34,765 bases of DNA from Halomonas llamarensis (GTDB lineage: Bacteria; Pseudomonadota; Gammaproteobacteria; Pseudomonadales; Halomonadaceae), in contig NZ_JAMJPJ010000035.1 in the NCBI RefSeq assembly GCF_023555005.1, forward strand, positions 1 to 34,765. Direction: 5' to 3'. The translations under genes and the position numbers were made by a program. The notes beneath the pieces are model-generated. The model saw only the letters and a program-made list of their open reading frames with translations. It searched no databases and was not told where the DNA came from. Of the stretch, positions 24,461-31,473 are shown piece after piece (within the stretch, counting starts at the first letter, position 1; every line of letters starts with the position of its first letter).

Positions 24461-24691
24461 ATAAGCGCTTACCCGACCGATGGCTATGCCGATTTGTCGG
24501 CAGCGCAGCAATGGGTGGTCGGTTTCGTGCAGTGGTACAACCACGAGCATCGCCATAGTGCGATCCGCTTCGTAACGCTGGCGGAGCGGCACGCTGGTCA
24601 AGATGAGGCCGTGCTGGCCAGGCGTGATGCGATTTATGCCGAGGCGAAGCGCAAGCATCCGGGACGGTGGAGCGGATCTACACGCAACTGA
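24456..24691 (+). pseudogene. IS3-family transposase C-terminal fragment
   Basis: AYPTDGYADLSAAQQWVVGF, followed by VQWYNHEHRHSAIRFVTLAE and a RRDAIYAEAKRKHPGRWSGS tail, is the OrfB C-terminus of an IS3-family element of a different subgroup from the one at 23068. The upstream part is absent, so the fragment is dead. Confidence 0.8.
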
Positions 24692-24824
24692 ACGCCTCGC
24701 AAGAAGCTTGAAGGCAACCGCTTGCGGAGCACTGCTTCGAATTGGCGACAAACAGGTGGCGGAAAGAATTTTCGACTACAATTAGTTACATAATGTTAAT
24801 GAGCGCTTTTCAAGGGTGCGCATC

Positions 24825-25886
24825 ATGGGGAACACAATGACAAAACAAAAATTGATTCTGCTATTTGATGGGACCTGGAACGACCCTGAAGACCAAACGA
24901 ATGTTTTTCGCGTTACGCAGCGTATCCATGATCACGATGATGATATAAAGCAACGGTTCTATTACGACCCCGGCGTGGGTACCTCCAGATTTCAGCGTTT
25001 CAGGGGCGGTGCATTCGGTGTCGGGCTGAACAAAAATTTACTGAAAGGCTATGACTGGCTTTGCAGGCGCTATCAAGAAGGCGACGAGATCTGGATATTC
25101 GGCTTCAGCCGCGGTGCCTACACGGCCAGAAGCCTGGTGGGGCTGATACGAAAATGTGGGTTAGTGCATGTTGTCACGCCAGGGTTGCTCGAAAAGGCCG
25201 AAAGCATTTATCGAGACCAAGATCTGCACCCAGACGATGGCGTTTGCACGGATTTCAAGAAAAGCTTCAGCCGTCAGCCGAGGATTCATTTCATTGGCAT
25301 CTGGGATACCGTTGGTGCACTGGGCGTGCCCGGAACCAACCTGTTTAAAAGCAAATACGATTGGCACGATACGGAGCTTTCCAGCATTGTCGATCGTGCG
25401 TATCAAGCGGTTGCGCTTGACGAGCACAGAGCGACCTACAACGTATCGCTCTGGACCAGCACGGATGGCAAGCCAAAAGCGGGTAACCTGGACGTAGAGC
25501 AGCGCTGGTTTATCGGCGCCCACGCCAATGTAGGCGGCGGGTATGGCGCTGACGACACACTGGCCGATATTTCGCTGAACTGGATGTTAGGCAAGGCGGA
25601 AAAGGCTGGCCTAAACGTGGATAACTACGACGTTGCCGAGGATGCCTGGAAGACAGCGCCAAGAGACTCCTTCGCCGAGTTTCTGTGGGGTTGGTACGCT
25701 AAATACAAACGCTTTAGAGAGACAGAAGACGGCCGGTTCTACCGACAATATTCACAAGGGATGCAGGGAAAACCTGCAGTCAATATTTCAATCGATGACA
25801 GTGTCTGGAAGCGCTGGGGCGATACAACGTGTGATTACCGACCACGCACTTTGACCGATGCCCACCTGTCCCCACCGGAGCAATAG
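24825..25886 (+). CDS. DUF2235 / Tle1-like alpha-beta hydrolase
   Basis: A protein of about 353 residues of the DUF2235 family, which includes type VI secretion phospholipases (Tle1) and stand-alone hydrolases. It starts KLILLFDGTWNDPEDQTNVF. The nucleophile motif GFSRGA (G-x-S-x-G) is at about residue 90-95, and IHFIGIWDTVGALGVPG and RWFIGAHANVGGGYG carry the probable acid and His. It has no signal peptide. No VgrG or immunity gene is adjacent, so an effector role is unsupported. Alternative starts are GTG 24816 and ATG 24837 (GGGG 6 bases upstream). Confidence 0.82.
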   Translation: MGNTMTKQKLILLFDGTWNDPEDQTNVFRVTQRIHDHDDDIKQRFYYDPGVGTSRFQRFRGGAFGVGLNKNLLKGYDWLCRRYQEGDEIWIFGFSRGAYTARSLVGLIRKCGLVHVVTPGLLEKAESIYRDQDLHPDDGVCTDFKKSFSRQPRIHFIGIWDTVGALGVPGTNLFKSKYDWHDTELSSIVDRAYQAVALDEHRATYNVSLWTSTDGKPKAGNLDVEQRWFIGAHANVGGGYGADDTLADISLNWMLGKAEKAGLNVDNYDVAEDAWKTAPRDSFAEFLWGWYAKYKRFRETEDGRFYRQYSQGMQGKPAVNISIDDSVWKRWGDTTCDYRPRTLTDAHLSPPEQ

Positions 25887-25982
25887 GCAGGGCAGGCAAC
25901 ATTCATTGGCGTTGACACCATTCGCCAAGGCCGCCAAGGCGCAGTATCATAAGCCGCTAATCAAACCACAGAAGCCATTACT

Positions 25983-26318
25983 ATGTCGTGCCCGCCTTGC
26001 CCCCGCTGTCAGTCTGAATTTGTTTACCAGGACCAAAGCCTGTTCATCTGCCCCGAATGCGCCCATGAATGGAACCCCGCTGAGGTCGCCGCTGAAGACG
26101 CGGCCACCGTCAAAGATGCCAACGGCACCCTGCTGGCAGAAGGCGACAAAGTCACGCTGATCAAAGACCTCAAAGTGAAAAGCAGCTCTCTCGTGCTCAA
26201 GATCGGCACAAAAGCCGTGATTAAACGGCTCAAGGAAGGCAAGGACCACCAGCTAGACTGCAAGGTCGACGGCGCTGGCGACATGATGGTCACTGCACAG
26301 TTTGTGAAGAAGGCCTGA
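25983..26318 (+). CDS. yjdM: PhnA/YjdM-family zinc-ribbon protein
   Basis: This 111-residue protein has an N-terminal zinc ribbon (CPRC at 6-9, CPECAHEW at 23-30). The PhnA C-terminal domain follows: [40 protein letters not shown] and a final strand. The size is normal for the family. Despite its old name, it is not established to act in phosphonate breakdown. Confidence 0.92.
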   Translation: MSCPPCPRCQSEFVYQDQSLFICPECAHEWNPAEVAAEDAATVKDANGTLLAEGDKVTLIKDLKVKSSSLVLKIGTKAVIKRLKEGKDHQLDCKVDGAGDMMVTAQFVKKA

Positions 26319-26392
26319 ATCGAGGGTGATATGTGTTATCGGAAGATGTCCTGCCCCAGAGTAGGGGGATTGATAGCATCAATAACCCAATC

Positions 26393-26421
26393 TTGCTACT
26401 GATACGGCATTGCCGTATATT
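26393..26421 (+). promoter_or_regulatory. Promoter and operator of the higBA pair
   Basis: TTGCTA (26393-26398) and TATATT (26416-26421) are separated by exactly 17 bases. The perfect palindrome TACGGCA-T-TGCCGTA (26403-26417) lies in the spacer and overlaps the -10 element, the right place for autorepression by the antitoxin. The expected transcription start, near 26428, falls on the toxin start codons at 26425/26428, so the message may be leaderless. Confidence 0.65.
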
Positions 26422-26424
26422 TTA

Positions 26425-26739
26425 ATGATGTTATTCATCGAAACCTCAGCGTTCACCAAGCTATTACCGAACTACCTCACGGATGAGGAATACCGTGGGC
26501 TGCAAGTGTATCTGCTACAGAAACCGGACGCGGGAGACCTCATCAAAGGTTCGGGTGGTGTTCGTAAGGTTCGCTGGTCATCAGCAGGTTCGGGAAAGAG
26601 CGGTGGGGTTAGAGCTATCTATTATTGGAAGAAATCTGACCACGAGATATGGATGCTCACGCTGTACAGTAAAACCGAGCGTGCCAGTATTCCTGGGCAT
26701 ATGCTCAAGCAAATAGCGGAGGCAATCAAAAATGGTTGA
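26425..26739 (+). CDS. higB: HigB2/RelE-family toxin
   Basis: A toxin of about 104 residues with the HigB2 pattern: LFIETSAFTKLLPNYLTDEE, YRGLQVYLLQKPDAGDLIKG, then SGGVRKVRW and RAIYYWKKSDHEIWMLTLYS. The family cleaves mRNA at the ribosome. Two ATGs, 26425 and 26428, are the likely starts; the TTG at 26410 is inside the operator. No ribosome binding site precedes them. It overlaps the antitoxin gene by 8 bases; the toxin-first order is typical for hig. Confidence 0.88.
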   Translation: MMLFIETSAFTKLLPNYLTDEEYRGLQVYLLQKPDAGDLIKGSGGVRKVRWSSAGSGKSGGVRAIYYWKKSDHEIWMLTLYSKTERASIPGHMLKQIAEAIKNG

Positions 26740-27019
26740 TAGAAACTTAGGGGCAGAGATCCTCGACGGAATTGATGAAATTAAGCAATTCAAAAAAGGC
26801 AAAATCGCGCTGCGAACTCACGAGTTAGCCGAGCCTTCACCGCCCAAAATCATTCGTCATAAACTGAATTTATCGCAATCAGCCTTTGCGGGCCTTCTTG
26901 GGGTGAGCATGCGTACTTTGCAGGATTGGGAGCAAGGGCGAAGAGAGCCTCAAGGCCCCGCCGTTGCCCTTTTGCGTATTGCTGAGCAACACCCTGAAGT
27001 CTTTGATCAACTGCATTAA
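26732..27019 (+). CDS. higA: HigA-type (XRE) antitoxin
   Basis: This 95-residue protein has a C-terminal Cro/C1 helix-turn-helix: IIRHKLNLSQSAFAGLLGVS, then MRTLQDWEQGRREPQGPAVA (about 39-80). It is preceded by a basic N-terminal segment that would contact the toxin. It presumably binds the palindrome at 26403-26417. The pair is not bounded by attC sites, so it looks chromosomal rather than cassette-borne. Confidence 0.9.
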   Translation: MVDRNLGAEILDGIDEIKQFKKGKIALRTHELAEPSPPKIIRHKLNLSQSAFAGLLGVSMRTLQDWEQGRREPQGPAVALLRIAEQHPEVFDQLH

Positions 27020-27240
27020 CAAAAGCAACGTGTTAACGCTCTCGATGCCAACGACTCCCCGCCACCGCTAAACGCCGCCAACTGCTGGCAAGCCTTCGCC
27101 GGTAGTGTGGAAGTGATGACTCGCACACCTAACAGGGCATCTGCTACCGACTAAAAACTAAGCATCCATAGGTGGGCTCAATTTGATTTAGCTGCTAGGC
27201 TGAAATTACTAGAGCGAAAATCGCCGCAGGGAGCACCACA
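27020..27240. other. Intergenic region with a possible gene tail
   Basis: After higA, one frame stays open from 27020 to a TAA near 27153 (reading PPPLNAANCWQAFAGSVEVM and onward) without a start or ribosome binding site. It may be the decayed end of another gene. From about 27187 onward the sequence is similar to 2560-2611, marking the left edge of the DUF427 duplication, and GGGAG precedes the gene. Confidence 0.35.
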
Positions 27241-27573
27241 ATGCAGGATGCAAAGCGCATAACGCTTCACCCCACCAACCAGTGCATGCAAGTTCATGTT
27301 GATGGCACGTTGCTTGTGGAAGTTGTAAAGAGCACCAATGCCCTCGAACTCCGCGAGCGCGGCTACCCTCCACGCCATTACTTTCCCCGCGACGACGTGC
27401 GGATGGATTTGATGACCCTTTCCGAAACGACGACCCACTGCACGTTTAAAGGCAACACGGCGTATTACTCGCTGGGTGACAAGAAAGATATTGCATGGAG
27501 CTACGAGCAGCCGGTTGAAGGGATGGGAGCGATAACGAGTAGGGTGGCGTTTGGTGGGGAAGAGAACGAATGA
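27241..27573 (+). CDS. DUF427 domain protein, copy 2
   Basis: This 110-residue paralogue of the gene at 2612 keeps YFPRDDVRMDLM, TTTHCTFKGNTAYYSLG and AWSYEQP. The GCCGCAGGGAGCA leader with its ribosome binding site is also shared. Its TGA overlaps the ATG of the coupled 59-codon ORF. The two copies are in the same orientation and about 24.6 kb apart. The function of the family is unknown. Confidence 0.85.
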   Translation: MQDAKRITLHPTNQCMQVHVDGTLLVEVVKSTNALELRERGYPPRHYFPRDDVRMDLMTLSETTTHCTFKGNTAYYSLGDKKDIAWSYEQPVEGMGAITSRVAFGGEENE

Positions 27574-27749
27574 AGTCTTTCGATCCGAAACGGACATTCC
27601 GGGAAATGCTGCAGGCGCGCGAATTTTGGATATACAGCCTAATGGGAATTAATAGTCTAAAGAATCATAGGCTTGGGAGAATCTGGCGGGCTGCATTTGC
27701 CGGAAAAAAGTGCCAGCACGTTCATTCAATCATAAAACGCGCTGTCTAA
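27570..27749 (+). CDS. Small conserved protein coupled to DUF427, copy 2
   Basis: The 59-residue product starts MKSFDPKRTFREMLQAREFW and ends with the block AAFAGKKCQHVHSIIKRAV. It has the same length, the same ATGA overlap with DUF427 and no indels relative to the copy at 2941-3120. It is basic, with no signal peptide or membrane helix. Its survival in both copies is the main evidence that it is a gene. Confidence 0.55.
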   Translation: MKSFDPKRTFREMLQAREFWIYSLMGINSLKNHRLGRIWRAAFAGKKCQHVHSIIKRAV

Positions 27750-27838
27750 TACGCTGTTATACCGTTTCTTTCAGCCCCCCGTCTCCGTCATGCTAGAATT
27801 GAAAAGTAAATCTGCTAATGCGAAGAGGTTCCACGACC

Positions 27839-28060
27839 ATGAGACTCGAACAAGTCATTCAAGAGACAAAAGGGCTTTCAGCCAATGATCGAGCTTTGCT
27901 TGCCCATTGTCTGATTTCTAGCCTTGAAACTCAGCACGACGAAGGGGTCGATGCTGCTTGGTCTTCTCTTGCTGAACAGCGAATCGATGAACTTGAGACT
28001 GGCAAAGTTCAAGGGGTGTCATGGGAAGAAATTAAAGGCCAACTTAAGCGTCCCTCGTAA
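27839..28060 (+). CDS. Addiction-module antitoxin (TIGR02574-type)
   Basis: This 73-residue protein fits the putative addiction-module component family: LEQVIQETKGLSANDRALLA, then WSSLAEQRIDELETGKVQGV and SWEEIKGQL. Members pair with a RelE/ParE toxin directly downstream, as here. ATG 27839 is chosen because the family starts there; GAAGAGG at 27820-27826 is rather far (12 bases). Confidence 0.8.
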   Translation: MRLEQVIQETKGLSANDRALLAHCLISSLETQHDEGVDAAWSSLAEQRIDELETGKVQGVSWEEIKGQLKRPS

Positions 28061-28353
28061 TGGCTGAGTTGAGTTTTCATCCAGCGATATATGACGAGTT
28101 ACAAGAAGCTTACTCATGGTACGAACAGCAGGCAGTTGGTTTGGGGGATGATTTCGTCAGCGAACTGGAGTCTGCCTACGAGTCGATAAAGTCGTTGCCA
28201 GAAACATGGCCGAAATTCAGTAAGCGCACACGCAGGTTTTTACTGACAAAATTTCCATACGCTATCGTGTATAAGCCTTCCATTTCTACCTGCCACGTAG
28301 TTGCGATAATGCATCAAAGCCGTAAGCCGGGTTATTGGCTCCACCGGGTATAA
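28060..28353 (+). CDS. RelE/ParE-family toxin
   Basis: This 97-residue protein starts one base before the end of the antitoxin stop (TAATG overlap). ParE-type features are AIYDELQEAYSWYEQQAVGL, GDDFVSELESAYESIKSLPE and the C-terminal RRFLLTKFPYAIVYK strand with VVAIMHQSRKPGYW. ParE proteins poison gyrase and RelE proteins cut mRNA; sequence alone does not decide. The stop lies within the following attC, so this is the first clear cassette of the second run. Confidence 0.88.
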   Translation: MAELSFHPAIYDELQEAYSWYEQQAVGLGDDFVSELESAYESIKSLPETWPKFSKRTRRFLLTKFPYAIVYKPSISTCHVVAIMHQSRKPGYWLHRV

Positions 28354-28431
28354 CAAGTGCAGGCACGGCGACGCCCATTACATTGCGCCTTCGGCTCCAT
28401 TTCATGGGCGCGCATGCTGCAAGCGTTAAGT
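28348..28431 (+). repeat. attC-like site 7
   Basis: GTATAAC (28348-28354, overlapping the toxin stop) to GTTAAGT (28425-28431), a perfect GTTRRRY core. The interior is nearly identical to site 3 at 5242-5325, more than 23 kb away. This ties the two cassette runs to one attC family. Confidence 0.88.
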
Positions 28432-28463
28432 GCTTGGCTTGAAAATTGAAACTGGAGTAAAAA

Positions 28464-28991
28464 TTGGCGATTAAAACAAGAAATCTAAGGTTCGCAGCGG
28501 GAAGATCAGGAAGTGTTGTCGTTGCTAAGTCATTGAATGAAGCTTTGTCGAAGAATAAACAAACAGCATTTCTTTGTCATAGCCATAAGGATCAAGATCT
28601 GGCGAAAGGGCTTCAAGTCCTGCTGAAAGAGAACGGGTGGGATGTTTACATAGACTGGGAAGACAATGAAATGCCGAGCTCGCCCAATAAGGAGACGGCA
28701 AGTAAGATTAAGTCAAAAATAACGTCAACAGACTGGTTTCTGTTTTTGGCCACGAGCAATTCCACTCAATCACGTTGGTGTCCTTGGGAGATTGGGTATG
28801 CCGATTCCCAAAAAGGGTATGAAAAAATGCTAATCATTCCTACCGAAGATGACTCTGGGAATTGGTACGGGAACGAATATCTTCAGTTGTACAAGAAGAT
28901 TGATGAAGGAACTGATAAACAAACCGGAAGGTCTGGTTATGCAGCTTTTGGCGCTGGATCAAATTCAGGAACTAGGATTAGCAACCTCTAG
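28464..28991 (+). CDS. TIR-domain protein (cassette gene 1 of 3)
   Basis: This 175-residue protein starts with TTG at 28464, with GGAG at 28454-28457. The TIR domain spans about residues 33-128: TAFLCHSHKDQDLAKGLQVL (strand A and BB-type region), WDVYIDWEDNEMP, KITSTDWFLFLATSNS, and SRWCPWEIGYAD, where Glu109 matches the catalytic Glu of NAD-cleaving TIR domains. The tail (about 130-175) is Gly/Ser-rich and probably flexible. It is followed 31 bases later by a second TIR-like gene on the same strand. I infer an NADase or signal-making role in phage defence. Confidence 0.82.
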   Translation: MAIKTRNLRFAAGRSGSVVVAKSLNEALSKNKQTAFLCHSHKDQDLAKGLQVLLKENGWDVYIDWEDNEMPSSPNKETASKIKSKITSTDWFLFLATSNSTQSRWCPWEIGYADSQKGYEKMLIIPTEDDSGNWYGNEYLQLYKKIDEGTDKQTGRSGYAAFGAGSNSGTRISNL

Positions 28992-29022
28992 TGGCAATAT
29001 GTAGATTTCCAATAGGTTTTCG

Positions 29023-29703
29023 ATGGCACATAGCAAGAGCCGACGCCCAATAAAATTGAAGGCGCCAAAAAAACAAGGTAGCCAATTCAAGGTGGAGCAA
29101 GTTTTCTGGCCGGCAGCCGGCGCGCTTTTGGGCAATGTATTGATGCCGGGCATAGGTGGTTTACTGGCTGGCGGTGTAATTGGCGGTGCATTGACACTGA
29201 ATAGTAAGGAGAAAAAAGTGGCGAAAATTCCCGTTTTCTACAGCTTTCATTTCGCTAATGATGTTATGCGTGTTCAGCAAATAAGAAACATTGGAGCAAT
29301 TGAAGGAAACTCCGCAGTAAATGCCAATGAGTGGGAGCAGATCAAAAGGAGTGGTAAGGCCGCTGTGCAAAACTGGATCGATCAAAACATGAAGTATAAA
29401 AGGTGTGTGATTGTTCTTATTGGTTCAGAGACTGCGTCACGTCCTTGGGTAAAATACGAGATAGAGAGGGCTTGGAACCAAGGTAAAGCCATTATCGGAA
29501 TCTACATACATAACATTAGATGTGCAAGAAATGGCGCGTGCCGAAAAGGCGCCAACCCCTTTGATGAATTCACTTTTAATGATGGCCGCAAGCTGTCATC
29601 CGTGGTTCCGTGTTACGATCCTGATCCATCACAAGCCTATCGGGATATCGCTGCAAATATTTCTGACTGGATTGACCACGCTATTAAGAACAAACGGAAC
29701 TAA
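29023..29703 (+). CDS. ThsB-like (MTH538/DUF1863) TIR protein with glycine-zipper segment
   Basis: This 226-residue protein has an unusual N-terminus. A basic stretch (about 1-26) is followed by a glycine-rich hydrophobic segment (PAAGALLGNVLMPGIGGLLA, then GGVIGGALTL, about 30-59) like glycine-zipper membrane segments. Residues about 68-220 form the MTH538 TIR-like domain typical of Thoeris ThsB: VFYSFHFANDVMRVQQIRNI and RCVIVLIGSETASRPWVKYE, with Glu146 at the catalytic position. It is followed after 2 bases by a small membrane protein. The membrane-anchored form of ThsB is uncommon as far as I know. Confidence 0.82.
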   Translation: MAHSKSRRPIKLKAPKKQGSQFKVEQVFWPAAGALLGNVLMPGIGGLLAGGVIGGALTLNSKEKKVAKIPVFYSFHFANDVMRVQQIRNIGAIEGNSAVNANEWEQIKRSGKAAVQNWIDQNMKYKRCVIVLIGSETASRPWVKYEIERAWNQGKAIIGIYIHNIRCARNGACRKGANPFDEFTFNDGRKLSSVVPCYDPDPSQAYRDIAANISDWIDHAIKNKRN

Positions 29704-29705
29704 AT

Positions 29706-30149
29706 ATGAGTGAAGATCCGCTCCAAATCGACCCCGAAGCAGCCTCGATTCAGACGCACCTTGGAATAATTCAAAACGTCATTCAGCGAATGTCAACAAA
29801 TAGCACCAATTGCAAAGCATGGTGCGTGACCTTAGTAGCTGCTGTCCTTGTGATAATAGCTGATAAAGGTAAACCAGATTATGCTTGGATTGCACTTTTA
29901 CCAACAGTGGTATTTTTGGCTCTTGATGCCTATTACTTGGCTCTAGAAAAGGGCTTTCGCAATTCTTATAACCAATTCGTTTCCAGGCTGAGAGCTGGAA
30001 GCCTTACCGAACAAGACCTTTATTCCGTCATGCCCGTTGGTAATATGTCGACGCTACAGTTCGAAGCCGCCAAATCCTTTTCAGTTTGGGGGTTCTACAT
30101 TTCTCTTGGTGTCTTAATTGGCGTCACTAAATGGATAGCACTGGGGTGA
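29706..30149 (+). CDS. Three-helix membrane protein, candidate effector
   Basis: This 147-residue protein begins with an acidic region (1-37). Its hydrophobic segments are WCVTLVAAVLVIIAD (about 40-54), WIALLPTVVFLALDAYYLAL (about 61-80), and VWGFYISLGVLIGVTKWIAL at the C-terminus (about 127-146). The middle (GFRNSYNQFVSRLRAGSLTE) is soluble. The layout resembles SLATT-like and other small membrane effectors placed next to nucleotide-signal genes. It is nearly touching the upstream TIR gene and its stop is 5 bases before the attC. No known domain is certain. Confidence 0.7.
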   Translation: MSEDPLQIDPEAASIQTHLGIIQNVIQRMSTNSTNCKAWCVTLVAAVLVIIADKGKPDYAWIALLPTVVFLALDAYYLALEKGFRNSYNQFVSRLRAGSLTEQDLYSVMPVGNMSTLQFEAAKSFSVWGFYISLGVLIGVTKWIALG

Positions 30150-30153
30150 AATC

Positions 30154-30225
30154 ACTTAACAAAGCGCTGCTGTCGGACAAATTTTCCGCTGCGCTCCAAA
30201 TTTGCCGCAGAGCGCGGCGTTAGAA
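30154..30225 (+). repeat. attC-like site 8
   Basis: Perfect ACTTAAC core (30154-30160) to GTTAGAA (30219-30225). The arms GCGCTGCTGTCGG and CCGCAGAGCGC pair around a central AAATTTTCCGCTGCGC loop. It ends the three-gene TIR cassette and starts the HerA cassette. Confidence 0.85.
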
Positions 30226-30249
30226 GCCCTTTTTCAGGATGAAGTATCA

Positions 30250-31473
30250 ATGTCTACTAGAGAAGCAATTGACACAATAACTGGATATTTCTATCAATTT
30301 GATAAAACGATACTGGAACTATTGCAACAAGAAGACACGGACGTTTCTATCTGCATTGAGGGTATTGAAGACATTGATATTGTTAACGCAAATGAAACTA
30401 ATGCCGTTCAGTGTAAGTATTCCGCGAAAACCGAATATAATCACTCGGTTATAAAAAATCCAATTATTCTCATGCTCCGTCATTTTGCAGAAAATCGACA
30501 TGGCGATATTAAGTATCACTTGTATGGTCACTATAAGTCAGGGCATGAAAAACTGCCCGCTTTAACATGTGACGTTTTAAAGAGCAATTTTTTAACTTAT
30601 ACCAAAACCGATAAGGACACTGACGGCAATAAAAAGAAAATAACTAATTATGTTCATAATGAGCTTAGTCTAACAGACAGCGATTTAGAGGAGTTTTTGA
30701 GTCTATTAATGCTAGACATTCGAGCCCCATCGATCGAAGAGCAGTATGAAAAAATTATCCAAGAGATAGCAAGCATTATAAATGTTTCTCCATTAGAAGC
30801 TGAACTATATCATTACAATTCTGCACTTAAAATCATTAGGGATTTATCAATTGAGCAAAATCGTGACGATCGATATATTACCAAGTCGGATTTTTTGAAA
30901 CGTATACGTGTGAAGGATGAAATATTTGACGCATGGTTTATAAAGAGGAAAGGTCGTGAAGAATATATAAAATCTGTAAAAAGAGAGTACCTATCAAATG
31001 GCTTAAATATGGAGCCGTTTGATAGATTCTTTTTGATAGACTGTAATTTTGATGAGAATCTACCAGAACTTGAAGAAGTCGTTCTGCTTCTAGCAAATAA
31101 ATGGTCTAAATTATCTAAAAGGCAAAAGCCAAAATTTTGTCCATCTATCTATCTTAATGGATTGAAACCGGACAAGCTCATTGAGCTTAAGAATCGAATA
31201 TATTCGAAAGGTACCGTTTTTTTAGATCCATACCCGTTTAAAGGATCTACACTCTGTACGCAACATTTTTACGCCGAGCCGTCTATAGAGAATAGGGTGA
31301 AATTTAAGTTTGTTGATACCATTGAAGATTTAAAAATTTTGATTAATGAATCAGGATCTACAGTGGAAATCTATCAATTCTATAAAGATCAGATCTATTT
31401 CGATACCAATCAACATAAAAACGTAAAGATTAGAATTGAAGATATTGGATATATAAGGGATTTAACAAGATGA
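30250..31473 (+). CDS. PD-(D/E)xK nuclease-like protein (DUF4297/Cap4-type), HerA partner
   Basis: From ATG 30250 (CAGGAT 9 bases upstream) the protein has 407 residues. The N-terminus resembles DUF4297/Cap4 nucleases: GYFYQFDKTILELL (about 12-25), then ICIEGIEDIDIV with Glu37, Asp41 and Asp43, and NAVQCKY with Gln54-x-Lys56, together a PD-(D/E)xK active site. The rest is mostly helical and unassigned. It overlaps the herA start by 4 bases. HerA-DUF4297 pairs are a known anti-phage complex in which the ATPase and nuclease assemble into a large ring; I infer the same here. Confidence 0.75.
   Translation: MSTREAIDTITGYFYQFDKTILELLQQEDTDVSICIEGIEDIDIVNANETNAVQCKYSAKTEYNHSVIKNPIILMLRHFAENRHGDIKYHLYGHYKSGHEKLPALTCDVLKSNFLTYTKTDKDTDGNKKKITNYVHNELSLTDSDLEEFLSLLMLDIRAPSIEEQYEKIIQEIASIINVSPLEAELYHYNSALKIIRDLSIEQNRDDRYITKSDFLKRIRVKDEIFDAWFIKRKGREEYIKSVKREYLSNGLNMEPFDRFFLIDCNFDENLPELEEVVLLLANKWSKLSKRQKPKFCPSIYLNGLKPDKLIELKNRIYSKGTVFLDPYPFKGSTLCTQHFYAEPSIENRVKFKFVDTIEDLKILINESGSTVEIYQFYKDQIYFDTNQHKNVKIRIEDIGYIRDLTR

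Noticed and set aside
24825..25886. DUF2235 gene as a type VI secretion effector with immunity gene
   Set aside because: No VgrG, PAAR, adaptor or signal-bearing immunity gene is adjacent; only the hydrolase call is kept.
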